Origin: an uncultured cyanobacterium
GTDB lineage: Bacteria; Cyanobacteriota; Cyanobacteriia; Cyanobacteriales; Chroococcidiopsidaceae
Length of the DNA stretch: 45,991 nt
Reading direction: 5' to 3'
NCBI GenBank assembly: GCA_946221495.1
Contig: CAMIFA010000018.1
Span: 1-45,991 of the forward strand
Shown: piece by piece, positions 1 to 8,395 of the stretch
Numbering within the stretch: position 1 is the stretch's first letter
Layout of the letters: each line of letters starts with the position of its first letter
Notes under the pieces: model-generated
What the model was told of the DNA's origin: nothing
Databases searched by the model: none
Seen by the model: only the letters and a program-made list of their open reading frames with translations
Made by a program: the position numbers and the translations under genes

Positions 1-2
1 GC

Positions 3-1388
3 TTCTCCTTTGAGTACGGAGATATTTTAAATTTTACTGGCAGAACAACAACTGCGATTAATTCCAGCTTTGTACAACTGTTGCAAAATATCGGCAAGTT
101 TAACAACGGCGTACCCGTAGTCCGAATTGGTGGCAACAGTACAGATTATTCCTGGTGGAACCCTAAAAATGCGCCCAAGCCTGCTGGGATTAAATACAAT
201 ATCACTCAAAAAGACTTATCAAGTATTCAAGCGAGTCTCTCTCGGAGTAATGCCAAGTTAATTTTGGGCATGAACCTAGCACAAAATCAGCCGTCAATGG
301 CAGTTGCTCTTGCGAAAGCAAGTAAGTCTACTTTTCCTCCTAGTCGTATTCTTGCTTATGAACTTGGTAATGAACCAGACATTTATGCCCAGCATTACTA
401 CTACAAAGACCCAGCCAACGGTGGTAAAGTCAATGTGCGCTCATCTAGCTATAACTTTAATCAATACTTATCGGAGTTTAAGAACTACTCTAGTACGTTG
501 AAAAACTCCTTCTCGACAATGCCGCCGCTAGCAGGACTAGTGTTTACTACTTCGCAGTATGGTTGGATGCAGTATTTACCTGCGTTTTTGTCCAATCAGT
601 CTTCAATGGTGAAGCTAATTACTTATCACCGCTATCCTTTATCTGCTTGTAGTTTTTCTCAACCTGGTTCTTCAACTTATCCAACTATTCCTAATCTGCT
701 TGCGGATAAAGCTTCAGCTGGTTTGGCGCAAGGAGTTGCACCTTTTGTCGCCCAAGCAAAAAAATACAAAATTCCTTTATCGCTAACCGAACTTAATTCA
801 GTCTCCTGCGGTGGTAAGGATGGTGTGAGTAACACTCTGGCGGCGGCGCTGTGGGGTACTGATGTGATGTTTAATCTGGCTAGTGTTGGTGTCAAGGGAG
901 TTAACTTTCACACTGGTTCTGATGCTCACTACAGCCCGTTTACGTTTAAGGGTTCCGATAACACTACTGGTAAGTTTGTCGCTAAAGTCAAGCCACTTTA
1001 TTATGGAATGCTGCTGTTTGCCCAGGCAGCAAGCAATAAAGCACGATTATTACCTGTAAGTTCTCAAAGTAAAGGTAATGTTAAAGTTTGGGCAACGGTG
1101 GATCAGCGCAACATAGTTCGGGTAGTCGCAATTAACAAAGACATTACTGCTAAAGGTAATGCCAAAATCAAGCTTTCCAGTCCGCGATCGCCAGCTTCCC
1201 TTATACGCCTGTTAGGTGCGAGTGTCTCTTCATCTAAGAAAATTACTCTTGCAGGACAGACCTTTTATGGCACAACTAACGGTAAACCAGCAGGTAAGTA
1301 CACCAGCACTGTTGTCACCCCAAAGCAAGGAACTTACACTTTCTCCCTACCGCCAGCAAGTGCTGCACTGCTGACTATCAAGCCTTAA
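3..1388 (+). CDS. Glycoside hydrolase family 79-like (heparanase-like) protein, 5'-truncated
   Basis: The frame is open from the left edge of the window, so the true start lies upstream; internal TTG and ATG codons are not convincing starts. The first visible residues, FSFEYGDI, match the N-terminal strand of GH79/heparanase-like (beta/alpha)8 glycosidases. VRIGGNSTDYSWW follows. The Glu of YELGNEPD is the expected acid/base, and the Glu of LTELNS is the expected nucleophile. The last ~130 residues look like the C-terminal beta domain of this clan. The family hydrolyses glucuronidic or related bonds in polysaccharides; the substrate here is unknown and could be the cell's own exopolysaccharide. 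Any signal peptide would be upstream of the window. The gene converges on rimM with only 8 bp between stop codons and no obvious terminator. The family call is fairly firm; the substrate is not. Confidence 0.8.
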   Translation, partial: FSFEYGDILNFTGRTTTAINSSFVQLLQNIGKFNNGVPVVRIGGNSTDYSWWNPKNAPKPAGIKYNITQKDLSSIQASLSRSNAKLILGMNLAQNQPSMAVALAKASKSTFPPSRILAYELGNEPDIYAQHYYYKDPANGGKVNVRSSSYNFNQYLSEFKNYSSTLKNSFSTMPPLAGLVFTTSQYGWMQYLPAFLSNQSSMVKLITYHRYPLSACSFSQPGSSTYPTIPNLLADKASAGLAQGVAPFVAQAKKYKIPLSLTELNSVSCGGKDGVSNTLAAALWGTDVMFNLASVGVKGVNFHTGSDAHYSPFTFKGSDNTTGKFVAKVKPLYYGMLLFAQAASNKARLLPVSSQSKGNVKVWATVDQRNIVRVVAINKDITAKGNAKIKLSSPRSPASLIRLLGASVSSSKKITLAGQTFYGTTNGKPAGKYTSTVVTPKQGTYTFSLPPASAALLTIKP

Positions 1389-1396
1389 GGCTTACC

Positions 1397-2005
1397 TTAC
1401 TCAATTTCCAGTAACCCAGGTGGTGGTGTAATTTCAACTCGCTTATTCTCTATGTCTACGACGGGAGCGATCGCTTTTACAAATGGAATCAGCACTGTTT
1501 TTGGTTTCGCTGATTGCTTGCTTTTCTTCCCTGACTTTTTAACTTCAACAATTGAATCACTCGATGCAGGTGTTGGCGCAGCCGTTGGTGCAAGCTGCAC
1601 TTCCAGTAAATCATTACCCGCAGAAAGCACATCTACTACAGTACCCAAGACTTCTTGCGTTAATTGGTTGAATACTTCTAAGCCAATTAAATCAAGCACA
1701 TGATATTCATCTTCTCCCAGTTGGGGGCGATCGCTCTGAGGAACCATCAACACGCAACCCCGTAATGCCTCAGCTTGGTTCCGGTTCTCCACTCCGGCTA
1801 ATTCCACTACATATAAATTTTTACCAGATATATATTGACCACTAAGTAACTCTACAGTTTCTGGTTGAGTTGCGCCAGGACGCATCAACCAACGCTTTCC
1901 TGGTTGTTCAAAACGTTCCGGAAAGTCCGTAGTCGGATAAACCCGTACTTCTCCGTTCAACCCTTGAGGTGCAACAATTTTACCTATTTCTAGCCATTCA
2001 GACAT
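1397..2005 (-). CDS. rimM: Ribosome maturation factor RimM
   Basis: RimM binds ribosomal protein S19 in the 30S head and assists 16S rRNA maturation. The 202-residue product starts MSEWLEIGKIVAPQGLNGEVRV, the hallmark N-terminal RimM barrel (residues ~5-90). The PRC-barrel half follows (DEYHVLDLIGLEV, ~100-195). A low-complexity Ser/Lys-rich insertion (about residues 145-170, VKKSGKKSKQ) splits the PRC barrel; insertions here are familiar in cyanobacterial RimM and make the protein longer than the ~175 residues of E. coli. It is not next to rpsP, trmD or rplS as in many bacteria, so it appears to be monocistronic. The assignment is secure. Confidence 0.95.
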   Translation of the reverse strand: MSEWLEIGKIVAPQGLNGEVRVYPTTDFPERFEQPGKRWLMRPGATQPETVELLSGQYISGKNLYVVELAGVENRNQAEALRGCVLMVPQSDRPQLGEDEYHVLDLIGLEVFNQLTQEVLGTVVDVLSAGNDLLEVQLAPTAAPTPASSDSIVEVKKSGKKSKQSAKPKTVLIPFVKAIAPVVDIENKRVEITPPPGLLEIE

Positions 2006-2024
2006 ACAACTTTTAACCGCTCAT

Positions 2025-2043
2025 GTCCGCAGATAAACGCGGA
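2025..2043. repeat. Short inverted repeat upstream of rimM
   Basis: TCCGC and GCGGA are separated by 8 nt (CCGCAGATAAACGCGGAT). Such CCGCAGATAAACGCGGAT units resemble small dispersed repeats common in cyanobacterial spacers. No function can be assigned. Confidence 0.4.
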
Positions 2044-2091
2044 TATATGATTACTTTGTTAGTAGAGATCAGCATTCCTCTGTAGTTGTTC

Positions 2092-3378
2092 TTAAAGCAC
2101 TCCTACGCTTGAGCGCTGATACACTTGTTCGGCAACCTTGGCTAAACGCTGCATTCCAGTTTTAATCTCCTGATCGCTACCAGTTAAGCTAATACGCAGG
2201 CATTGTTGCTTGTGTAGCCACTGATCACGTAAACCAGGGAAAAACGTACTCCCAGGGACAACAATTACACCCACTTGCTTCAATTGTTGATAAAATTCCC
2301 AATCGGTAATTGGCAAATCTTTTAACCATAACCAAGCGAAAATTGCTCCTTCACCGCGATGCAAAAACCAAGGTAAATCTTTTGGCATTGCTTGATTGAG
2401 TGTTGTTTCAAGCACAGAGAATTTATTTTTGTAAAAAGGACGAATAACTTGGGTAGCAATATCAGCAAGCGCACCGGAGTTAATTGCCCTCGCGGCGATC
2501 GCTTGTCCGTAACGCGACGGATGAATACACATATTTGTCTGAAATGACTCTAAAGCCGCGATCATTTGGGTATCGCCAATAGCAATGCCTATGCGTTCTC
2601 CTGGTAATCCTACCTTTGATAAGCTCATGCAGTGCAGGATGTTCTCGCCAAATACTGGTGTCATTTCAGTAAAATTCAACGCTGGAAAAGGCGGCGCATA
2701 AGCAGAATCAATTAATACTGGCACATTGTAAGGAGCAGCAAGGGCGGCGATTTTTTGGACTTCGTCATCTGTAAGGACGTTGCCTGTAGGGTTACAAGGG
2801 CGTGAGAAAATGACGCAACCTGTATTTTGTGTAATTGCTAATTGACTGAAGTCAGGGCGGTATTTAAATTTATGGGCAGCCGCGTCGATGTCTAAAGTTG
2901 GTTTGTAGGCAATTAACGCTTCTGGCACTAAGCTAACGCCGCCATAACCTGTGTAATCTGGGCTGAGGGGTAGAACGATTTGCTGTAGGTTGCCCTCTGT
3001 AGTGTAGCCACCAAAGGCGTTAGCAGCGTAAAAGTATAGAGTTTGACTGCCAGGGGTAATTAAGATGTTGCGTTCGGTTAAATTTAGTGAGTAGCGCTTA
3101 TTAAAGTCATTGGCGATCGCACTAATTAACGCTCCATAGCCTTGACTCGAGCCGTAACGACAAACCACTTCACCATATTCAGAGCTTGCTAATAGTTGGG
3201 CTGTACAATCTCGCCATAGCTGCTCTACTTCTGGCAAAATCAAGGGATTGCCAGCACTCAAATTAATAAACTCCTTGCCTGCGCCCGCCTGTAGCGTTTC
3301 AATAATGTCCTTCATAATCGCCCTGACACCAGTCAGGTTAGACATTTGAGTGCCGATTTGAGTTAGGGCAGGCTTCAT
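2092..3378 (-). CDS. avtA: Valine--pyruvate transaminase (AvtA-type class I/II aminotransferase)
   Basis: This is a fold-type I PLP enzyme of 428 residues, predicted to interconvert valine and 2-oxoisovalerate with pyruvate/alanine in the cytoplasm. The PLP lysine is in MSLSKVGLPGERIG (about residue 255, SxSK). The cofactor-phosphate Arg lies in the GERIGIAIG segment. NPTGN and the Asp/Tyr pair (DSAYAP) are the usual cofactor-contact motifs, and the C-terminal substrate-binding Arg is in CLRISLTG. The N-terminal INLSAGNPLILPEVE and CRYGSSQGY resemble AvtA more than aspartate aminotransferases. A related specificity (alanine, or another branched-chain amino acid) is possible. It is a single gene without pathway neighbours; the class is certain and the substrate inferred. 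Confidence 0.85.
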   Translation of the reverse strand: MKPALTQIGTQMSNLTGVRAIMKDIIETLQAGAGKEFINLSAGNPLILPEVEQLWRDCTAQLLASSEYGEVVCRYGSSQGYGALISAIANDFNKRYSLNLTERNILITPGSQTLYFYAANAFGGYTTEGNLQQIVLPLSPDYTGYGGVSLVPEALIAYKPTLDIDAAAHKFKYRPDFSQLAITQNTGCVIFSRPCNPTGNVLTDDEVQKIAALAAPYNVPVLIDSAYAPPFPALNFTEMTPVFGENILHCMSLSKVGLPGERIGIAIGDTQMIAALESFQTNMCIHPSRYGQAIAARAINSGALADIATQVIRPFYKNKFSVLETTLNQAMPKDLPWFLHRGEGAIFAWLWLKDLPITDWEFYQQLKQVGVIVVPGSTFFPGLRDQWLHKQQCLRISLTGSDQEIKTGMQRLAKVAEQVYQRSSVGVL

Positions 3379-3836
3379 AAGCGGTAATAAATTATCGAGT
3401 AGTTAACATCAGGTGCGACAACGACTGAGAGCATGACAATCAGAGGAGTATTTCCTTATGTCTTTGCTTGGAGCGGCTACATTAAACAATGTAACCGGAT
3501 AATGCTACATAAAACTCCTTCATTGCAACCCCACTGCTAAAGTCCGGAGCATGATTAGCGCTAAATATCTTAAAAATCTGCTGTAGCTTTTGTAACTAAT
3601 ATTTAAATTAATACATAAAAAGTTATAAGCAGCACACCTTTTAAATTAAAGATTTAACTAACTTGAGCCAAAAACCTCTCAAAAGTCTAACAAATTCCGG
3701 TTATTTAGCATATGCTATCAAGCTAGCAACTAGTCTTTGGGGCGTTGTTTTTAAAATGGCTTATGCCACATGGGGAAGTTTGGCGCAGCAGTATGGCGGA
3801 TTCTAGCTAACTAATTGCATTCCTCCTGAAGAACAA
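3379..3836. other. Intergenic region between avtA and glgP with one candidate small ORF
   Basis: This spacer of 458 bp separates divergent genes and should hold both promoters. I see a small hairpin, TACATT-aaac-AATGTA, near 3479-3494, AT-rich DNA at 3590-3660, and the 47-codon ORF described separately. No RNA gene was recognised. Confidence 0.5.
3663..3806 (+). CDS. Candidate small protein, 47 residues, unknown function
   Basis: An open frame starts at TTG (an in-frame stop lies at 3642-3644) and ends TAG at 3804-3806, 30 bp before the glgP frame. The product begins MSQKPLKSLTNSGYLAYAIK and ends SLAQQYGGF. The middle (about residues 14-41) is hydrophobic and aromatic, with two Trp and two Lys, so it could be a membrane-associated or amphipathic helix. 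An AAAGA stretch lies about 10 nt before the start. Codon use and composition look protein-like rather than random, but the frame is short, starts with TTG and has no family I recognise. It may be a leader or small partner upstream of glgP, or spurious. Confidence 0.4.
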   Translation: MSQKPLKSLTNSGYLAYAIKLATSLWGVVFKMAYATWGSLAQQYGGF

Positions 3837-3890
3837 TTGATTTTTAGGCAGTTTCAACCAAGAGCAAGACAACACAAGAGAATTGAATCT

Positions 3891-6095
3891 ATGACGAATG
3901 ATGGTGCAATGACAAGGCAAAAGCTAAGAGAAAAGTTACCTCGGACGCTGAAGCGCTTGGCAGATTTGGCGTATAACTACTGGTGGAGCTGGACAACAGA
4001 GCGATCGCTGTTCCAAATTATTGATCCCCAAGAATGGGAACGCTGCGGACACAACCCGGTAGCGATTTTAGAGTCGGCATCTTACGAACGCCTCACACAG
4101 CTAGCGGAAGATCCCTTTTACATCAAGCAACTTTCAGCTTTAGTTACTCAGTTTGATGCTTACATGACGCAGCAAGATACTTGGGTAAGTAAAGTTGCGC
4201 CGCAATTATCGAGTCAAGGGGCGATCGCTTACTTCTGTGCTGAATTTGGCATCCATGAATCTTTACCCGTCTACTCCGGTGGCTTAGGAATTCTCGCAGG
4301 CGATCACCTCAAGTCCGCCTCTGATCTTGGCGTACCTCTGGTTGGAGTTGGGCTACTATACCGTCAAGGTTACTTCCGCCAACGGTTAAATAATAGTGGC
4401 TGGCAAGAAGAAAACTACGTTGATAATCCATTTCAGCAAATGCCCTTGGAGTTAATCAAAAACGACCAAGGAGAACCAATTACAATTGAACTAGAAATTC
4501 GCCAACGCATAGTTAAAGTGCAAATTTGGCGCGTCCAAGTCGGGCGCGTAAATCTCTACTTACTAGACACAAATCGCCCAGACAACGATCCAATCGACTG
4601 TTGGTTAACCGGACACTTGTACGGCGGCAACCAAGACACCCGCATTGCTCAAGAAGTTGTATTAGGTATCGGTGGAGTGCGGGCGCTGCAAGCACTAGGT
4701 ATTAAGCCTGCCGTTTATCACCTCAACGAAGGTCATGCCGCATTTTGCACCCTAGAAATTGCGCGACTAGAAATTGAGCGTACCGGAAAATCGTTTTATG
4801 ATGTCGAAGCATCGGTGCGAAACTCCTGTGTCTTCACTACGCATACACCAGTACCTGCGGGTCACGATGTCTTTTCTCCTGATTTAATCGACTCCTACTT
4901 CGCTCACTACTGGTCGCAAATGAAGCTTTCGCGCGAACAGTTCTTAGCTTTAGGGGCGCGACGCTTAGGCGATCCTTGGGAGCCTTTCGGCATGACTGTT
5001 TTGGCGCTACGGATGTGTCGGGCTGCCAATGGCGTGAGTGAATTACACGGTGTAGTTTCTCGCCAAATGTGGACGATTCTTTATCCCGATCGCCCGGAAG
5101 ATAAAGTACCGATTGGTTACATCACAAACGGCGTTCATGCACCAACTTGGACTGCTCCTTTAATGGCTGATTTATACAACCAATATTTAGGCGCAGACTG
5201 GAAAACAAGAGAGGCTGATCCGGCGATGTGGGCAGCTGTTGACGCTATTCCAGATCAAGAACTCTGGGAGCGGCATATGGTTCTTAAAGAGCGATTGATT
5301 GCCTATACGCGCTTCAAAATTAAAAAAGCCCGAGAACAGCGCGGAGAGAATTATGACTCTATTGCCTCAACTCAAACGCTGCTAGACCCGAATGTATTAA
5401 CAATTGGCTTTGCTAGACGTTTTAGCCCTTACAAGCGGGGCGATCTAATTTTGCGCGATGCCCAAAGAGCATTAAAGATTTTCGGTAATGCTGAACGTCC
5501 TTTGCAAATTGTCTTTGCTGGGAAAGCCCACCCAGCCGACGAAGAAGGCAAGCGGATTATTCAACGCTTAATGGAGTGGTGTCAACATCCAACACTCCGC
5601 GACCGAGTAGCTTTAATTGAAGACTACGATATCTACACTGGTCAAAAACTAGTGCAGGGTGTAGATATTTGGCTAAATAACCCCCGTCGCCCCCTAGAAG
5701 CGTCTGGTACAAGCGGGCAGAAGGTCTGCTTCAATGGCGGTATCAATTGCAGTGTTTTAGACGGTTGGTGGTGTGAAGGCTATCAAACTGGAGCAGATGG
5801 TAAGGGAATCAATGGCTGGGCGATCGGCGAAGATGCTCATACCAGCGATCAGGAATTACAAGATCGCATCGATTCTCAATCTCTGTATCAGTTATTAGAA
5901 CAGGAAATAATTCCCCTCTACTACGACCGAGATGCTAACGGCATTCCTCACGGCTGGATCAAAATGATGAAAGCGTCAATTAAGACGAATGCACCATTAT
6001 TTAACACTGACCGGATGATTGCAGACTATGTAACTCAGGTTTATGCACCTGGCTCTCCTGCTGGTGCTACGAGTTTAGCCAAGGTCTTTGCTTAA
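3891..6095 (+). CDS. glgP: Alpha-glucan (glycogen) phosphorylase, short DUF3417-containing form
   Basis: It phosphorolyses alpha-1,4-glucan ends to glucose-1-phosphate and so mobilises stored glycogen. I prefer ATG 3891 (734 aa); the frame is open to a TTG at 3837, which would add 18 residues. The N-terminal YNYWWSWTTERSLF segment is the DUF3417 module of the short bacterial/archaeal GT35 phosphorylases. YFCAEFGIHESLPVYSGGLG and NEGHAAF are conserved active-site segments. The PLP lysine is in EASGTSGQK, followed by NGGINCSVLDGWW. Many family members have GTSGMK, so the Met-to-Gln change is a minor oddity. It is shorter than the ~840-residue classical GlgP that cyanobacteria may also carry. 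A strong terminator follows. Confidence 0.93.
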   Translation: MTNDGAMTRQKLREKLPRTLKRLADLAYNYWWSWTTERSLFQIIDPQEWERCGHNPVAILESASYERLTQLAEDPFYIKQLSALVTQFDAYMTQQDTWVSKVAPQLSSQGAIAYFCAEFGIHESLPVYSGGLGILAGDHLKSASDLGVPLVGVGLLYRQGYFRQRLNNSGWQEENYVDNPFQQMPLELIKNDQGEPITIELEIRQRIVKVQIWRVQVGRVNLYLLDTNRPDNDPIDCWLTGHLYGGNQDTRIAQEVVLGIGGVRALQALGIKPAVYHLNEGHAAFCTLEIARLEIERTGKSFYDVEASVRNSCVFTTHTPVPAGHDVFSPDLIDSYFAHYWSQMKLSREQFLALGARRLGDPWEPFGMTVLALRMCRAANGVSELHGVVSRQMWTILYPDRPEDKVPIGYITNGVHAPTWTAPLMADLYNQYLGADWKTREADPAMWAAVDAIPDQELWERHMVLKERLIAYTRFKIKKAREQRGENYDSIASTQTLLDPNVLTIGFARRFSPYKRGDLILRDAQRALKIFGNAERPLQIVFAGKAHPADEEGKRIIQRLMEWCQHPTLRDRVALIEDYDIYTGQKLVQGVDIWLNNPRRPLEASGTSGQKVCFNGGINCSVLDGWWCEGYQTGADGKGINGWAIGEDAHTSDQELQDRIDSQSLYQLLEQEIIPLYYDRDANGIPHGWIKMMKASIKTNAPLFNTDRMIADYVTQVYAPGSPAGATSLAKVFA

Positions 6096-6117
6096 AAGCT
6101 GTTAATTATTTCTTAAG

Positions 6118-6149
6118 TAAGGACGATCTTTGATAGATCGTCCTTTTTT
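6118..6149 (+). terminator. Rho-independent terminator after glgP
   Basis: An inverted repeat AAGGACGATCT / AGATCGTCCTT with a 4-5 nt loop is followed by TTTTTT. It is placed about 25 bp after the glgP stop. Confidence 0.9.
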
Positions 6150-6341
6150 GTTACAACTTAGCGATTATTTGTGAATTTGATTCTTAACAGAGGTATTCTC
6201 GTTATCAAGTTCTGCTAGTTAATCTAAATCTTGTAATAGTATAGTATGCCAACGGTGATACTCTGAAGTTACTAGCCAAATGAAAGTTAAGGTAAGAATT
6301 GTCACCCTAATTTATATAACATTCAAAAGCCATAAAAGAAA

Positions 6342-6800
6342 ATGAGCAAAAATAAAAAAGACAAAAATGATTCTACTAAAAACGACAAAGCACAAAAAAC
6401 TCCGCCGCAAAGCGAACCAAAACAACAGCATAAATCAATTGACATAGATGGTCATCGTCCAATTGACCCAAGTGATATTCAAGTTCAAGACACTCTAGAC
6501 ATTGATGGTCATCGTCCAATTGTTGCCAGTGAAATTACAGTTGAGGCAACCTTAGACATTGATGGTCATCGTCCGATCGCTGCTAGTGATCTTAAAGGTC
6601 AAGACACCCTAGACATCGATGGTCATCGTCCAATTGATCCTAGTAATATCCAAGTTCAAGACACCGTAGATATCGATGGCGAGCGTCCAATTACCTCTAG
6701 TGATTTTGAAATTAAGGACACCTTAGACATTGATGGTAAGCGTCCAATTAGTTCAAATAACACTGAAAAGCCGGAGTTTATTAAAGATTTTATAGACTAA
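6342..6800 (+). CDS. DIDGHRPI-repeat protein (six exact 19-residue repeats), unknown function
   Basis: The 152-residue product has a Lys/Asn/Gln-rich, probably disordered head (residues 1-33) and then six tandem repeats with a perfect 19-residue period. The first Asp of each DIDGxRPI falls at residues 34, 53, 72, 91, 110 and 129. The consensus is DIDGxRPI-xxS-xxxxxDTL. DIDG is invariant and RPI is invariant; the variable site is His in four copies, then Glu, then Lys. There is no signal peptide or membrane segment. The copies differ at the nucleotide level, so the array is not very recent. I know no function for it. The Asp-rich DxDG pattern could bind a cation, but that is inference. It lies alone between glgP and the Tab2-like gene, which starts 65 bp downstream. 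Confidence 0.75.
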   Translation: MSKNKKDKNDSTKNDKAQKTPPQSEPKQQHKSIDIDGHRPIDPSDIQVQDTLDIDGHRPIVASEITVEATLDIDGHRPIAASDLKGQDTLDIDGHRPIDPSNIQVQDTVDIDGERPITSSDFEIKDTLDIDGKRPISSNNTEKPEFIKDFID

Positions 6801-6865
6801 TCAAATTCAGTAGCTAAGACTTTTTGCTACATAAATCTTATTAAATACAGCAAGTCCAATATGGT

Positions 6866-7684
6866 ATGAAAATTTGGCAGGCTGATTTTTATCGTCGTCC
6901 TTTGCAAGACGCAGATGGACAAGTATTGTGGGAGTTGTTAATTTGTGACACAACCCGCAGCTTTGAGTACGAGGCGCTGTGTCCACAGTCGCAGGCAAAT
7001 AGCAATTGGCTAGTTTCTCAACTAGAAATAGCAGCTAGTCAACACCTACCGGATGTAATTCAAGTATTTCGTCCGCAGTCGCTGAGTTTAATTCAGTCAG
7101 CTGCTCAAAAACTAGGTATTTCTGTAGAACCAACTCGCCGCACGTTTGCCTTAAAGCAGTTGCTGCAGGAGCGGATACCCAAATATACCAGCAGTGGAAA
7201 TTACCATCCGTTAGCTGTTGATAAACCACCTCCTACACCCCTACCAGAGAATTTATGGGGAGAACAGTGGCGCTTTGCTACACTTCCAGCTGGTGATCTT
7301 GAGGAAGCTTTTACGCAACGCCCGATCCCAATTCTCAAAATGCCAGATTTTTTACTACCAATAAATTCCGGGTTAGCGTCAACTGTTTCTGTCCCAGGAG
7401 TTGTAATTGACGGCGGCAAACAATCAATGCCTCTAGCGCGTTGGCTACAAGATGCTCGTCCTGTTGCCTTGAATTATGTTGCTGGTGAACCATCTGGATT
7501 GATCTTAGAAGCAGGACTAGTAGAACGGTGGGTTGTTGCTACGTTTGCAGATCAGGAGGTAGCTGCTGCTGCTGAAGCATACGAACAGCGCAAACAACTA
7601 TCTCAAGGATTGCACTTTTTGCTAGTTCAACCAGATGATTCTGGCAGAACATATAGCGGGTTTTGGCTACTGCACCAGGATTGA
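6866..7684 (+). CDS. Tab2/Atab2 family RNA-binding protein (DUF1092)
   Basis: The 272-residue soluble protein begins MKIWQADFYRRPLQDADG and contains WELLICD, VFRPQSLSLI and PTRRTFALK, all characteristic of the Tab2/Atab2 family of oxygenic phototrophs. The C-terminal half carries PLARWLQDARP and LEAGLVERWVVATF, also conserved. In algae and plants these proteins bind psaB-type mRNA and activate photosystem I (and in Arabidopsis also photosystem II) translation; a comparable role here is inferred. The ATG at 6866 is directly preceded by AGTCCAATATGGT with no strong Shine-Dalgarno sequence. It may be co-transcribed with the upstream repeat-protein gene. Confidence 0.9.
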   Translation: MKIWQADFYRRPLQDADGQVLWELLICDTTRSFEYEALCPQSQANSNWLVSQLEIAASQHLPDVIQVFRPQSLSLIQSAAQKLGISVEPTRRTFALKQLLQERIPKYTSSGNYHPLAVDKPPPTPLPENLWGEQWRFATLPAGDLEEAFTQRPIPILKMPDFLLPINSGLASTVSVPGVVIDGGKQSMPLARWLQDARPVALNYVAGEPSGLILEAGLVERWVVATFADQEVAAAAEAYEQRKQLSQGLHFLLVQPDDSGRTYSGFWLLHQD

Positions 7685-7801
7685 TCATTAAGTAACAAGT
7701 TATTTATTATTTTATTAAATTGTGAATTTATCTAAGTATGAATACACATAGTTGTAAGCTGCAAACAATAACATAAAACAGCCTTTTTGAAGGCAAAAGT
7801 C

Positions 7802-8179
7802 ATGGAAGAAGCTAGGTCTAAGAAAAAAGTTACTAGAAACGAAGAACTGGAAACTTCTACAGCAGATAGAGGTATTATTCCTGCTGAAGTAGCAGCACGG
7901 ATGGATAGAGAAGGCGGTGATTTCAAGAGTACGGCTGATGAACAAGCAGATCCTGAAAGTATTGATGTTACAGGTGGTGCAACAGTAGATCAAGAGGGTC
8001 TAGCGAATAACTACGCAATTGAGCCGGAAATGTATTACGAAGAACCAGGAGATGCTAAGGCAGAAGAGGAACAGCGTGAGGCTGAACGCGCTCAGGATTT
8101 AGCAGAAGTTAATGAAGACAAACAAGGACAATTGACGATGGATCATGATACTCGTGGTAAAGGTCCAGGAGTTATTTAA
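7802..8179 (+). CDS. Acidic, probably disordered conserved-type hypothetical protein
   Basis: I chose ATG 7802 (125 aa) because AAGG sits 8 nt upstream; a TTG at 7787 would add five residues. The product is strongly charged, with a basic first 12 residues (EARSKKKVTR) and a long Glu/Asp-rich remainder. It has no Cys or Trp, no signal peptide and no membrane helix. Segments such as RGIIPAEVAARMDREGGDF and TVDQEGLANNYAIEPEMY look conserved in style rather than random. I recall similar short acidic proteins in cyanobacteria but cannot name a family or function. It stands alone with its own terminator. Confidence 0.7.
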   Translation: MEEARSKKKVTRNEELETSTADRGIIPAEVAARMDREGGDFKSTADEQADPESIDVTGGATVDQEGLANNYAIEPEMYYEEPGDAKAEEEQREAERAQDLAEVNEDKQGQLTMDHDTRGKGPGVI

Positions 8180-8232
8180 AGATAAAAAGCTGAAGTTATT
8201 TTCTAGCTTTTGAATTTGAATTATTTGTAAGA

Positions 8233-8266
8233 AAAGCGCTCAGAAAGCTCTTGGGCGTTTTTTTTG
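8233..8266 (+). terminator. Rho-independent terminator after the acidic protein gene
   Basis: CGCTCA pairs with TGGGCG (one G-U) around a 9-nt loop and is followed by eight T residues. A weaker AAAAGCT/AGCTTTT hairpin precedes it at 8186-8212. Confidence 0.75.
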
Positions 8267-8395
8267 AGAGTAGCTAGCTTAAATCATTACTTTGAGTAAC
8301 AGGCGATCGCTATTCACAACTATCTAACTTTTTGAGATTGTTACTGTCTTGCCGCTAAAATAACTTGACGTTGCAGCAAGGTACAGGGCAAAAAG

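Noticed and set aside
3837..3890. TTG start giving glgP 18 more residues
   Set aside because: The extra segment (IFRQFQPRARQHKRIES) is not part of the family; ATG 3891 starts just before the conserved DUF3417 region.
6441..6764. CRISPR-like array suggested by regular repeats
   Set aside because: The 57-nt period is coding, the DNA copies differ mostly at silent sites and there are no unique spacers or cas genes.
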